This document shows positions 1 to 10,339 of a stretch of DNA of 64,000 nucleotides, in pieces. The notes under the pieces were generated by a model. It was not told the origin of the DNA. It did no database searches and was given only the letters and a program-made list of their open reading frames with translations. The position numbers and the translations under genes were made by a program. Positions within the stretch are counted from its first letter, which is position 1. Every line of letters begins with the position of its first letter. The DNA is from Phytophthora colocasiae. Taxonomy: Eukaryota; Oomycota; Peronosporomycetes; Peronosporales; Peronosporaceae. The DNA lies in the NCBI GenBank assembly GCA_018806915.1, contig JAGKQI010000088.1, positions 930,001-994,000 on the forward strand, given 5' to 3'.

Positions 1-1
1 A

Positions 2-664
2 GTGAACAACGTTTGTTCGTGCCCCGGAGACCAGACTCTTGTCAGTGGCGTGTGCTCGTGTCCTGGCGACCAGTCGCTCGTCAATAACGTTTGCTCATGC
101 CCCGGTGACCAGAGCCTAGTTGGCAATTTCTGCACGTGTCCTGGCGACCAGATACTCGTCAATAACGTTTGTTCGTGCCCTGGAGACCAAACGCTACTGA
201 ACAACGTTTGTTCATGTCCCGGTGACCAGACTCTCGCCAATAATGTGTGCTCGTGCTCAGGTGACCAGACTCTTGTCAGCGGTGTTTGCGCCTGCCCTGG
301 CAATCAAATTCTTGTGAACAATGTTTGCGGGTGCCCCGGTGACCAGACCTTTGCGAATAATGTGTGCTCGTGTCCTGGCAATCAAGCCCTGGTGAATGGA
401 GTGTGTTCGTGTCCTGGCGACCAGACGCTTGTGAATAATGTGTGCTCATGCCCCGGAGATCAGACTTTAGTGAATAACGTCTGCTCTTGCCCTGGAGATC
501 AAACACTAGACTATGGCGTGTGTTCATGTCCTGGTGATCAAGTTCTTGTGAATGGCTTCTGCTCATGCACAGGCAATCAAGTCCTGATCGATGGAGTGTG
601 CTGCTGCCCAGCAGGACAGTCCCTCGTTGGTGGTGTTTGCTCCTGTCCAAGTGGCGAGCATGTG
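2..664 (+). repeat. In-frame 39-bp tandem repeat encoding CSCPGDQ modules
   Basis: Seventeen consecutive 39-nt units encode a 13-residue unit with consensus VNNVCSCPGDQTL. The first and third residues of the CSC core and the CPG turn are almost invariant, and drift rises towards the 3' end (units 15-17 read CSCTGNQ, CCCPAGQ, CSCPSGE). The array continues off the left edge, so the copy number is a minimum. The long-type paralogues carry one related module (CFCNCPAGY or CYCGCPAGY) at the same place just before the shared ectodomain, so the array is most simply an expansion of that single unit. Confidence 0.95.
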
Positions 665-2809
665 GAGAATGGCGAGTGTGTATCCTCGTGCTACTGGAAG
701 AACAACAACGTGGGATTCCAGTGCCCGTGGTCTGACCATAATCTCGGCCATCTCAAGCTAAAGGATGATTGCAAGGTGAGTGCTCCTGTCCCCAAGGACA
801 CCTACGTGAACGACGGACGCACAAATGCGAACGACGCGACTAAAATCGACCCCGTCATTGCCATCACAGCAACGAGAGAGGGAGACTCGACAGGTGTGGA
901 ACACAAGGCTGCGTGGAAAGACTACGCGCTCACACCAGATAGCCTTGAGAACGAGGTGACCTTCAGCTCATTTGGCGTATTCGACTTGTTGCTCACTGCG
1001 ACGAATTACCGCACCCAAGCAACTTGCACGGGCTGTGTCGCTGTCATCGACAATTTCCCGCCAACTGCTCTTGACAAGTGCACAGCCACTGATGCCCACA
1101 CTACCCCGGTGCTCTACTCTGCATCCAACCTCATAACTGCGATTGCAGAAGAAGCGAAGTTCACGGACTTCTACAACCCAGGCAATATTGTGAACAACGG
1201 TGCGTATGACCCGACCACTGGCGCGAACGAACGCTGCGACGTCGCGACTGCTACTATCCAAGATTTTTTCTCGTCGTCTCCGGTGTCTTCAACAATTGAC
1301 ACAACGTGCTTCGACGGTGACTTCGTGTCCCACTTACTCGATGCCAAACCAAACGTGAATCCAACATGGCTCACTGAAGTTGAGATGAAGTCGCTGCAGT
1401 GCAGTCGCTGCTGCTCTAAGTCGCTTACGCTTCAGGAATATTACTATGAATACCAGTGTGGCACTGCGCTAGCGGACACTGTGAAGCAGACGTCATCCTC
1501 GGACTCGTGTTCGTTTGGCTACTGCCTTCAGATGCCAAGTAGCACCCTGGTTACATCCACAGCAGGTATCACAACGGCCGCGAACGCCAAAACAGCGACA
1601 ACCATCGCTGGCTTGCCTACACCAATCTCTCCAGGTGCCAAGGACATCCACCGCAGCATCACCTGCACGTCATTCACTGATGGTTGTTCGTTCAATCCCT
1701 TGCTCGGAGAGTTGCTCGACCACTCGTCGCAGTGGGGAGTGTCGGTTCCTGCCTCCTATAATGTTGACGATTATGTGTTCTGGAGATATTCGGTTGGCAC
1801 AGAGAGCTGGTACTCCTGGGATAACTTGGCTCCTCTCGAGTTCACCGAGCCTCAGACGGATATCTTTGTGGAAGCATGGACCCACTGTGGTTTGGCATTT
1901 TCTGATAAGTTCACTGTGTTCCTGCACACACATAGTGGCCGTCCGAAGTGTGGCGGCTTCAATGAGATGTGGAGTGAACTCACGGCGTACCCACAAATCA
2001 TAGAGTCACACATGTGCGCGTATCCGAACAGTGACTTTGTGTTGATGCAGTTCGCGTACGACAGTGAGGCCGGGATGGTGCATGATACTAACACCGTGAA
2101 GGGCAAGTACACCGATGTCAAGTGCTACGTAACTCTGGCTGCTTCTGGTGAACTTCCTAGCATTACGAGAGGAGAAATACCACTAACTTGGACTCCAGGG
2201 ACTAATGGTCGCATCGTTGTCTCGAAAGAGCTCGCGTTGGAGCTAGTACACGAAACGAGCACAGCTGCCAACACCGATGTCCTGGTGGAATGCGAATTTA
2301 CGTTTACGTACTTCGACGTGGCTACCACAGAAGTGGACTCATGCCCACACTCATTCACAATCACCGCCTGTGAAGCACCAACGATCGAGACGTACGGCGA
2401 GGAGTCAATGTGCAAGGCTGATGAGTGCTTGTCACCGACTGGGACACCAGGTCCGTTCGAGGCGTGCAGCGGTAGCGTTTTCACAACTGAAGGCTCCACG
2501 ACCCACCAGAAGACATTGACGGGCGATTGCTGTGCCGAGTGCAGCACGCCGTTGGCGTGCAGCGCACTACGCGAGACGAACGGAGTCGATGGAGTCGAGC
2601 GATGTGAACCAGCGCCAACCATGACACTGATGTTAATGTCCCTTCGAGGTGAAGCCGAATGGAAGAACGTTGCGACGCCGTCTGTGGTGATGACTCTATT
2701 GGGCGTCACTGCTTTGGTTGCAGCGGTGGCTCTGGCTGTTATCAAGCGTCGGAACCGGACCACACGTGGCGGGGACGAGTATGATGCGTATTACCCATTG
2801 CTCAGTTGA
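2..2809 (+). CDS. YYPLL-tail surface protein, repeat-rich subtype (5' partial)
   Basis: The reading frame is open at the left edge, so the true start and signal peptide lie outside the window; 935 residues are visible. Residues 1-221 are 17 tandem copies of a 13-residue cysteine module (see the repeat entry). The rest is the ectodomain shared with five other genes here: a YVNDGR block, CTGCVAVID near residue 340, paired cysteines (RCCSK), a VEAWTHCGL block, an AYPNSDF block and a C-terminal cysteine cluster. A hydrophobic segment at about 895-916 is followed by KRRNR and the end DEYDAYYPLLS, which predicts a type I membrane protein with a very short cytosolic tail. I recognise no named domain family. 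Function is unknown; a surface or endomembrane role is inferred from topology only. The single-exon structure matches its paralogues. Confidence 0.85.
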   Translation: MNNVCSCPGDQTLVSGVCSCPGDQSLVNNVCSCPGDQSLVGNFCTCPGDQILVNNVCSCPGDQTLLNNVCSCPGDQTLANNVCSCSGDQTLVSGVCACPGNQILVNNVCGCPGDQTFANNVCSCPGNQALVNGVCSCPGDQTLVNNVCSCPGDQTLVNNVCSCPGDQTLDYGVCSCPGDQVLVNGFCSCTGNQVLIDGVCCCPAGQSLVGGVCSCPSGEHVENGECVSSCYWKNNNVGFQCPWSDHNLGHLKLKDDCKVSAPVPKDTYVNDGRTNANDATKIDPVIAITATREGDSTGVEHKAAWKDYALTPDSLENEVTFSSFGVFDLLLTATNYRTQATCTGCVAVIDNFPPTALDKCTATDAHTTPVLYSASNLITAIAEEAKFTDFYNPGNIVNNGAYDPTTGANERCDVATATIQDFFSSSPVSSTIDTTCFDGDFVSHLLDAKPNVNPTWLTEVEMKSLQCSRCCSKSLTLQEYYYEYQCGTALADTVKQTSSSDSCSFGYCLQMPSSTLVTSTAGITTAANAKTATTIAGLPTPISPGAKDIHRSITCTSFTDGCSFNPLLGELLDHSSQWGVSVPASYNVDDYVFWRYSVGTESWYSWDNLAPLEFTEPQTDIFVEAWTHCGLAFSDKFTVFLHTHSGRPKCGGFNEMWSELTAYPQIIESHMCAYPNSDFVLMQFAYDSEAGMVHDTNTVKGKYTDVKCYVTLAASGELPSITRGEIPLTWTPGTNGRIVVSKELALELVHETSTAANTDVLVECEFTFTYFDVATTEVDSCPHSFTITACEAPTIETYGEESMCKADECLSPTGTPGPFEACSGSVFTTEGSTTHQKTLTGDCCAECSTPLACSALRETNGVDGVERCEPAPTMTLMLMSLRGEAEWKNVATPSVVMTLLGVTALVAAVALAVIKRRNRTTRGGDEYDAYYPLLS

Positions 2810-3077
2810 GCATCTCCAACTGAGGCCCTTCTACAAGTAGCATTATCCTCTTGGTAGAATGCTTTCTTGTCATAAGTCAATTTTCAATACAGTAGTATGA
2901 AAAATGATTGCCGTTAGCAGCCACCTACAGGCAATTGAAGATTGTCTTAAGGGTGATAGGAACCAGGATGCCGTTGTGATCTTCATTACACAACAATAAA
3001 AAAAAATCGCAATTAAATTTTTGCATATTTACAACCAATTTAGTGAAAATTGACAGTTCCAGAGAAAAATTCATACA

Positions 3078-4580
3078 ATGCATGTCCCTCCCGTATGGCA
3101 GTCGCACTTTAGCCGTCGGACGATGAAGTCCAAGCAGCCGAAATGGAAGAAGTTCCACTGCCCGCCGCTCTCCATCTCGCGCACAGAGCAGATCACACAC
3201 GAGGCTAACCGCGCATGTGACGAGCTACTGCGCTTCTCCGCCGGGGAGGCCTTCAGCAGCACCGGCTCTAGCCTCGATAGCGACGACGAGCAGTTCCAGG
3301 ACGGTCTCAAATGGGAATATACTGAGCAAATGGATAGTATTCGAGTGGAGAAGGTCAAGGTCAAGTCCGAGAGCAAGAAAGGGGTCTACTATTTTAGGGG
3401 AATCACACAGGTGGAAGGAAGTATCGAGGAGATCATGGAACTGTACGAAGTGGACATGGCGCACCCCAATATGCAACTGGAGAAGAAACTGTCTCCAGAC
3501 ATTTTGCACTCGGTTGTGCTTTATGAAATCCAGCAGTATCGACCGGAAGAGAGCACAGTCTTCATTGGTATTCGCTGGTCAGCAGTACGCTCACCGTACG
3601 TTATGGTGCGCAACAGAGACTACTGCTACTTGGAGATTCAGCGCCGTTTTACGTTACCTGATGGACGAAGGGGCTTTGCTCGTTGCTTACACTCGGTGAA
3701 GATCAAGAGCTGTCCAGATATGGAGAAGACCCACGGCTTTGTGAGGGGAAGCATGTACCGCTCGGGTATCGTGTTCATTGAGAGCAAGAGAGACCGCAAG
3801 ACGCTGGATATTGTACAGGCGGTGTATACAGACTTGAAAGGAAACGTACCCCAGTGGGTGGCGGCTAAAGGACTGCGGCAGAGACTCATGAGTCTCGAAC
3901 ATCTTAAGAAGTACGTCAACATGAAGCGCGTGGCTAACCAGACGTTCGCAAGACGCAGTCAGCTCATGGCCCCCGGTAAAGTGAAGACGTGCTTTGTGTG
4001 TGTGGATGATATTGGCACATTCAAGAGGAGATACAACTGCCAGAAGTGCGGCGAGGTACGGCAAAATGCTATGAGAAGAGTGGCGGAGGGAGAAGAGAGC
4101 TCAAGCACTGTCGTGGAAGCTAGACAGACTCGTATCTGGCTTCTCTACGTGCTCCCGACTCTCTTCCTCACTGTACTTCTCTACGAAGGGTTGGGCATCT
4201 ATTAACGCAACGCTTGTGTTGGTCTGGTTTTGCTCTGTTACGTGCTGTCATGTCTCTGTTGTCTGTAGGTCATCTGCAGCCGCTGTAAGCTGACAATCAA
4301 CGCGGATATCCCGGTCGTAGGCAAGATGAAGCTGACAATATGCAGTCTGTGCTCGCTGGCTATCAACCGCAGCGCGCTGCCGGACAGTAACAACAACAGC
4401 GACGACAGCGGAGGACTCGGCCATCGACCGTTCTCGGCAACGCAGCAACCAACGTATCAGCATCGCGAGTGTGACGATGAAGCACCATTGCGCAAGCGCG
4501 TGTTGAGTCTGAACTCCTTCCACACGGCCAACTTCGACCAGACATCGCTGCAGAGTTCAGTGTTGGCTCGCGAGTTTTAG
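3078..4580 (+). CDS. START domain protein with C-terminal FYVE zinc finger
   Basis: I read two exons, 3078-4055 and 4269-4580, in phase 0, giving 429 residues. Exon 1 carries a START-like lipid-binding fold (about residues 75-285, including the VRNRDYCYLE strand and the long C-terminal helix region) and opens a FYVE finger (CFVCVDDIG then RRYNCQKCGE). Exon 2 completes the finger (VICSRCKLTIN, KMKLTICSLCSLAI) and adds a serine/asparagine-rich tail. The splice junction is GEV/ICSRC, supported because the zinc ligands only complete after splicing. FYVE domains usually bind PI3P on endosomes, so a lipid-sensing or transfer role on endomembranes is inferred. The start could instead be the second ATG at 3123 (MKSKQPKWKKF), which fits the usual START-protein N terminus better. 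The intron (213 nt) is unusually long for this locus; see findings. Confidence 0.82.
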
Positions 4581-4989
4581 CTTGAAGCAGCCAAAGCAAC
4601 ATTTTCGAGACGCCAAGATTTGAAACAAGCGGTCTGTATCTGTGAGTCCAGAAATTGCGTCCTTAGTGTTCAGCGCCCCAACTTTTCGCAGAGTGTAAGT
4701 ATTTTTTTCACGAGGGTTTGGTAGTCCTTTTGTCGATAGGTGCAGTTCTTCATGCGTCGGAGCTCAAGAATGTAAGATGTAAGGTTGGTTATGCCAGCAT
4801 GTAATTGCAGTTCCAATGAAATGACGAAACAGAAGTTTGTATAACACACGCCATTTTCATCATTACCATGTATGTTATAGACTTTTGTGAAGAAGAAAAA
4901 GAAGACTCGAGAAGAAAGAGAAGCCCCTTTCGTACCCCAGGTTACTTGAAGTTTAGTGTACCCAGGGGTACATTTGTTTCTTTGAAAAG
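4581..4989. other. Intergenic, no gene seen
   Basis: This spacer lies between the START-FYVE gene and the CUE-domain gene on the same strand. I see no coding pattern, repeat or RNA structure in it. It should hold the 3' UTR of the first gene and the promoter of the second. Confidence 0.6.
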
Positions 4990-6793
4990 ATGAATACGCT
5001 ACGCGGAGTATTCCCGACTGTACCAACGGAGGCTTTATTGCGCGTGGTAAAAGCCTTATAGCTAACTCTAATACACAAGGTATAGCTTACTTTTGCTTCT
5101 GTTATCTTACAGCTTGAAGTCTGTGACCAGAGCGTGGCGTTGGCGTCCACGTGGCTGTTGGAAAATGACTGGCAAGATCTCATGTCTGAGGAACAAGACG
5201 AAGATGTAGAAGAAGAAGGAGAGGAAGAAGAAGAAGAAGAAGAGACAAGGGACTTGGTGGCACCTACAATCTTACAACCTGCTGGATCCATGGTAGTGTC
5301 CACGGGAGTACAGATAAGGGACGAGGAGGACATGATTACAGGTGCTTTTCCTTTTCAAGAGGAGATAGACGATGAAGAAGAGAACGAAGGAGAAGAGGAA
5401 GAAGAAGACGAGGATGAAGAAGACGTGTACTACGACTCAGAAGATGAGAGAGGTTTTAGAATGGGTGGAATACCACCTTTGGTCAAGAGAATTAAGGCCT
5501 CCAAGTCAGAGGGACAGGCTGGAGATGATACTTTCTGGGTCGCATTTGACGATCAAGTGATGATCAAGAGCATGATTGGTACGAGATGTAATGTGGTGAA
5601 AAAAAACGCAGTTTACGCAGCTCTAACAATGCGTTTCTTGTGGGCAGAACTCTTGAATACGACTTTGAGTAAGCTTGCACATAACAAAGTGGTGCTGCTG
5701 TGTCAACCAGCGCGTCAACTTAATGAGGTACGTAAATGGATGTGATAAAAAGAGTCAAATTTTTTTTACCGATGGGATGCTGTATAGGCTGAAGCAACAG
5801 TCAAACTACAGTCGATAGTGGCAATTGGTGAGAGAGAAGACACAGATGAGGGTGTTATTGGAACTGGGAGGGATACAACCACTACCGGAGGGATCACGCT
5901 GTCACGGTTGCTAAACAATGTCAGTTCTACTCGAAACGAGACTAGCAAAGTGGCTGGCTTCTCTAAATTCACAGCAGCAACAACAGAGGGATCCGCTATT
6001 CGAAAGAGGCAACGGCAAGACGCGACAGAAGAATCTACTCAGCAAGGGTTCTTTGTGCGTTCACCTTCATCGTTTGGAATTCTTCAAGTATTCTCTAACG
6101 CAACCGTTTGCTGTAGGCTCACTTCTTCTCGGTTCGCGAGCTGGACATGGTCTGGCGGACAGTCCTGCATGCTCACTTATTTAAAGGAAGGTTTGGGGAG
6201 AAAATTGAATTCCACACAGCATCTGAAGGCCCGTACGTAGCTCAAGTTCACTTAGACAGATGAAGATTATAGTTTCTGACGTTTTACCTTGTTGCTGTAA
6301 AGCTTCAGCAAACGTGATTTTGACGAGTTGATGCATATTCAAAGCTCAGCTGGATCCTCTCAAGTAACGTCGTTGGGATTTTCTCCTCTGGCAACGCTGA
6401 AGTGTTGTTTACTTCTGCCTTGTCCGGCCGAGGAGGAGGAAATATTTCGTGTTGGAAAGAACGTTCACATGTTGTTAAAGGTTCAGGGGAATCTGTACTA
6501 TGGTGTCGGCGATGCCTCGGGCGAAACCAACACAAGCGATGACGAGAAGATGACCGAAGAACGTTTCCGTCAATTTGCGCGTTATCGTGTGAAGGAAATT
6601 GTAAGTTTGAATCACTTAATTTTCCGCTAATGTTTGACTTCTGTTCTCTCTATCGCAGACATCATCTGACGGCAGTCCGAGACCCAGTAAAGTGTTTGTG
6701 GATCCCTATATGTCCTATCAGCAGCCACGCAAAGCCAGCTACAGTCTTGAATGCCTAGAAGGTGATAAATGGACTTCTCGATTTTCCAGCTAG
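4990..6793 (+). CDS. CUE-domain protein with acidic linker, six exons
   Basis: Exons read by eye: 4990-5046, 5113-5727, 5788-6054, 6117-6232, 6303-6600 and 6659-6793, giving about 495 residues. Introns are 58-70 nt with donors GTAAAA, GTACGT, GTGCGT, GTACGT and GTAAGT. The short first exon supplies MNTLRGVFPTVP and the second continues LEVCDQSVALASTWLLEN, together a CUE/UBA-type three-helix ubiquitin-binding motif (residues 1-40). A glutamate/aspartate-rich linker follows (about residues 45-130). The C-terminal half (exons 4-6) contains AHFFSVRELDMVWRTVL and looks globular, but I do not recognise it. The exon 4/5 junction is ambiguous: the acceptor could also be at 6308, removing two residues. 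Ubiquitin binding is inferred from the CUE fold only. The acidic region is low complexity and should not be used for homology. Confidence 0.65.
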
Positions 6794-7374
6794 AGGTGAA
6801 GTGTAAAATGGAGCGCTTATTATTTTTTTTTACTAATTTCTAATGGATAGCATACACACTCATCCGTTTTACGAATTTCATTTCCCGGTGAATCCTGAAG
6901 TTGGTGATTAATCGATGCACATGCGTAAGTGCACTGCAATGATAATCTCTTCGTCTCACATGCGGTCAACTCCTTGGATCGATCTTGAGAGTAGTGCCAG
7001 GGTCCGTAGCTGAGTGAGCCTGTGCTGTTGACGAATGGTTCATTTCTTGGACTCGTGTGATCAGGGTTGAGATCTTCCGTGAAGGAGAAGTTGCTGCTTC
7101 ATGACCGCTACCTGATGTGTGGGGCTGAAAGTCAATCGATCTCATGAAGACATTTGTCAGATTGAGAAGTGATTCAGAGATATGCCATTAGTTTGAATAA
7201 TTTTACGGAATATGACGAAGCAGCAAAGGATAACGGTTCGTGTGGTTTTATTTCGCTGATAACTCTCTGAGTAAAGCTGCGTTATGGACGCCCAGGACCA
7301 ACGAACGACGGGAAATGCAGACTGTGCTACCAAGATACAAGGAACCAGGCACGGCGTTAGATCGGGGCACATTT
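6794..7374. other. Intergenic between convergent genes, no gene seen
   Basis: This 581-base stretch separates the 3' ends of the CUE-domain gene and the minus-strand surface-protein gene. I see no conserved reading frame, repeat or RNA gene. It probably holds only the two 3' UTRs. Confidence 0.6.
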
Positions 7375-9678
7375 TTACTCGAGCAGCGGGTAGTACGCAT
7401 CCTCGGACTCGTGGGCGCGCGCGGTAGCATCTGCACGGCGCTTCACAACAATCAGAGCCACAACAGCAACCATAGTTGTGGCTCCCAGCAGAGCTGTCAG
7501 GTTTTCGTTCGAGAAGATTGCCTGTTCAGCAGCCGCCAACTCGGTCATGATCAGGGGCGTGGGGACAGCCTGGCAGCGACTGACGGTGGAAGTGGCCCCA
7601 GTTCCGACAGGGTTGCACGAAATGGTGTGGTCGTAGCTATCGCAGCACGTTCCAGCAGTGTGTTGTGTGATACTTGTGGCTGAAGCGGTGGACGTCACTA
7701 GTGGGCCCTTGCAGACCTCATTCAAGGCAGGAGCTGAGCATGCACCCGTGGACACGGCATCTGGGGTCTTATCCAAAAGCGGAGGGTCGCAGTCGGTCAC
7801 TGTAAACGTATGAGCGCAAGTGGCCTGCGTCAAGCTGCGGCTCACCTCGTCGGGATCCGTGTTAGCAAGCATGATGTTGCTGTTGAGATCACGTTTGACT
7901 GTGCACGTTACCGTGAAGGTCGTCTTCTGTGCCGTATGCGGGTTATGCACCAGCTGCACAGCGAAGTCTTCATCAATTGTTAGATCCGATCCAGCGGAAC
8001 GACTAAACAGTTCAACGGATGTCGTATCCGGCTGAGCAGGGTCGGACTCCTCCTTGGCCGAGATCTGACACTTCATTTCCGTGAATGTTCCAGTTACCTT
8101 GGAAGCGTCCTTTAACGGCATAATGTTCCCGACTTGATATTTCAGGTGGAAGACAGCGAAATCGGTCTTCGGAATCGAGCAATAAGCTCCACCAACCACC
8201 CTTGTATTCACGGGAGTGAAAAGGTTTCCAAAACCACTGCACTTCAGCTCGTTGTGGTGGTAGACCGTGATATCGTAATGGAACTGTGCGACCAGTCCAA
8301 CGGCAGTCCACGCCTGGACGTAGATGCTCGATTCGTAGGTCTCGGTTGTGATGGCGGAGGGAGGGAATGAAATAGGAGCATCCAGCACACTGTCACCGGG
8401 GGCCCATTTGTTCCACGTCCCGCCGCCGATGTTGTATCGGTAGAACACGAAATCGTTAGTGTTACGCGTTCCCCCAGTACTTGTGGTAGTGGGAAATCCA
8501 TCAGCGAAGTGCGGGTCAACTGCAATTAGGCCCGACAACGTGGACTTAAAGGTGCAAGTGTCCGTTCCGTCAAAGGACGCGCATGGTACGCTGCGGTAAA
8601 TGTGATTCGCGTGGTCAAAGACGGTGTTCTGAGGGTTGTCAAGGTTGTCCGTCACACGCTTAGAAGAATCTTGAACTGTCTGCGGGATTTGGTGATCGAC
8701 ACTCTTAATGATTTCGGGCGGCGTTGGAGTGATAGTCAGGTCCATTCCGCAACTTGCATCACCATGGCACGTTGACGTCGTAGCAGCGTTACAATCGAAC
8801 GCGTCGACTATTTCCTTCAGAACCTTGTTCTTGGTGCATTTCCATGTATATTTTGCACTCATGTCGGCATTTGCTGTAATCTGGAGATCAGCTGAGAAAG
8901 GGTTCGTCTTGAGCTGTGCAATGTTGAAATCCTGAGCGGCCCCGTCAAAGCACTTCGAAGTTGTACCAATTCCTGATACAGACGCAGTACTACTGAAGTC
9001 CTTCACAGTGTACGTTTGCGTGCTGCAATCAGTGCCACTCCAGCCACCGGCAACAGAATGAGTCAAGGCCAAGTCAAAGTCGTCCTCGTACGTTTTCAAA
9101 CTGCTAAGTGTGCTCAGCATCGGTGTGCCGCTGTATACTGGGCAACTTTCAAAAGAAGGTCGCCCAGTATCTAGGATAGCGACGCACCCAATGCAATGCG
9201 TATCAGCATTGTAGTCTGAAGCTGTGATCTTCACATCATACAGTCCCGGTGTCGTGAACTTGATGGCGTTCTGCGTCGCCTTGGCATCAGCCGCGTAGCT
9301 GATCCACGACGTCTTCTTTGATCCAATTTCTTGCTGCAAACTATTCGTCGCTGCGATGGTAATGTAAGCTTTGGCATCCGCAGAGGTCAGCAATTGGTCG
9401 TACTTGTTCACACGGCCGTCGTCCACGTAGTTATCACTAGGGGCCGGAATGGGCAAATTGCAATTTCCCAGCTCCTTGTTCACCTCGCACGTTTTCGAAG
9501 CACTCTTGTCCCAGCACACGTCATTTGTGATCGTGTTAGCCATGAACATCATGGCAGGTTGAAGCTGCGACTTGTTCTCGTCGCCGAGTTCCCGTAACAT
9601 CGGGTGGTCGTCTTGAGCCAGAGCGTCAACTAACCCGCTATAGGCCATCGCCACAGCGAGAACTGCAGTGACACGCAT
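7375..9678 (-). CDS. YYPLL-tail surface protein, short subtype
   Basis: The product is 767 residues from a single exon. It opens with a clear signal peptide (MRVTAVLAVAMAYSGLV, likely cleaved after DALA) and ends with a membrane helix (about 728-747), VKRRADATARAH and the tail EDAYYPLLE. The ectodomain carries the family motifs in order: NYVDDGRVNKYD, CIGCVAILD, CTFKSTLSGL, YVQAWTAVGL, SIPKTDFAVF and a closing cluster of paired cysteines. In this member the block usually read AWTxCG is AWTAVG, so one otherwise conserved cysteine is lost. It is paired head to head with the gene at 18020 (same length class, same signal peptide, shared upstream DNA), with mobile elements now between them. The function is unknown; secretion and membrane anchoring are inferred. 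Confidence 0.88.
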   Translation of the reverse strand: MRVTAVLAVAMAYSGLVDALAQDDHPMLRELGDENKSQLQPAMMFMANTITNDVCWDKSASKTCEVNKELGNCNLPIPAPSDNYVDDGRVNKYDQLLTSADAKAYITIAATNSLQQEIGSKKTSWISYAADAKATQNAIKFTTPGLYDVKITASDYNADTHCIGCVAILDTGRPSFESCPVYSGTPMLSTLSSLKTYEDDFDLALTHSVAGGWSGTDCSTQTYTVKDFSSTASVSGIGTTSKCFDGAAQDFNIAQLKTNPFSADLQITANADMSAKYTWKCTKNKVLKEIVDAFDCNAATTSTCHGDASCGMDLTITPTPPEIIKSVDHQIPQTVQDSSKRVTDNLDNPQNTVFDHANHIYRSVPCASFDGTDTCTFKSTLSGLIAVDPHFADGFPTTTSTGGTRNTNDFVFYRYNIGGGTWNKWAPGDSVLDAPISFPPSAITTETYESSIYVQAWTAVGLVAQFHYDITVYHHNELKCSGFGNLFTPVNTRVVGGAYCSIPKTDFAVFHLKYQVGNIMPLKDASKVTGTFTEMKCQISAKEESDPAQPDTTSVELFSRSAGSDLTIDEDFAVQLVHNPHTAQKTTFTVTCTVKRDLNSNIMLANTDPDEVSRSLTQATCAHTFTVTDCDPPLLDKTPDAVSTGACSAPALNEVCKGPLVTSTASATSITQHTAGTCCDSYDHTISCNPVGTGATSTVSRCQAVPTPLIMTELAAAEQAIFSNENLTALLGATTMVAVVALIVVKRRADATARAHESEDAYYPLLE

Positions 9679-9945
9679 AGTGAAGTGAAGTTGAAGAGAA
9701 CCGGAGTCTTGTTAGTGGAGTTCGACTTCTCCTTTGGGGCTTGCAAAGCGAATTGCGAAGTGAGCAGTAGATCTTAAGTTAACTTCATGGGGACGAGCGA
9801 CCGCAGGCACTCTAGCAAGCGGCGTTTAAACGTAAAGATCCTTCCCTTGCAGTGCGATTCACCATGAACAGATCGGCATATCTGGCTTGTCGGAAGCGCC
9901 GCACTAGAGGGGCGTAGGTTTCGCGATCATGAAAAACTTTGGATG
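9679..9945 (-). repeat. Duplicated upstream arm (inverted copy at 17745-18019)
   Basis: Read on the minus strand, blocks of this upstream region match the region before the gene at 18020. They include the core promoter with the following CTTTGCAAGCCCCAAAGG stretch, CATGAAGTTAACTTA, and a distal GATCGCGAAAC block. The homology fades near 9945 and 17745, which marks the probable edge of the ancestral duplication. The conserved blocks are candidates for transcription-factor sites. Confidence 0.6.
9747..9765 (-). promoter_or_regulatory. Oomycete Inr/FPR-type core promoter
   Basis: On the minus strand this reads GCTCACTTCGCAATTCGC, a close match to the oomycete initiator plus flanking element (YTCANTYY followed by a CAWTTT-like block). 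It lies about 70-85 bases upstream of the ATG at 9678 and is conserved at the same distance upstream of the paralogue at 18020. Confidence 0.6.
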
Positions 9946-10110
9946 AAAAAACTGAAAACCGACAAAATATTTATGGTGTGGACCACCTCAAGTTCTTCTT
10001 TTCAGATAGCGTATGTCAGATAGGATTCCAGTTGTTTTCATTCGCAATCTCGACACCGCAAATTCGACTTCCAAATGGTCTCACAACACAGAAATCTCTG
10101 CCGTACAATA

Positions 10111-10339
10111 TGGCGAGGTTAACTAGTGAAGAAGAGAGAGGAGTTGTTGGGAGCCGTCAAAAGGCGAAGTGAGCTTTATTAGAGAGAGAGTTCCTTGGTT
10201 GGAGAAGGAGAAGAAGGCTTAATGTATGGCTTCTTCTATAGTAATACTCTAATCTAATATAACAGCATTCACAGGTTTGTAAATGACTGGATATCAGCTC
10301 TGGGGTACACTGTACCATAGAAAAGTGGCAACCTCAACA
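10111..10339 (-). repeat. 3' LTR of the gag-only element
   Basis: A 229-bp direct repeat of 13690-13918. In minus orientation it begins TGTTGAGG and ends CTCGCCA. It contains an AG-rich block and a TATAATAT-like AT-rich stretch near its middle. I found no mismatch between the two copies when reading them side by side. Confidence 0.9.

Noticed and set aside
5199..5430. GAA/GAG-rich stretch as a structural repeat or satellite
   Set aside because: It is in frame and encodes the acidic linker of the CUE-domain protein. Codon mixing shows ordinary coding low complexity.
6055..6116. Donor at 6088 giving a 29-nt intron in the CUE-domain gene
   Set aside because: Such an intron is too short. The GTGCGT donor at 6055 gives a 62-nt intron with a CTAAC branch-like site and keeps the frame.
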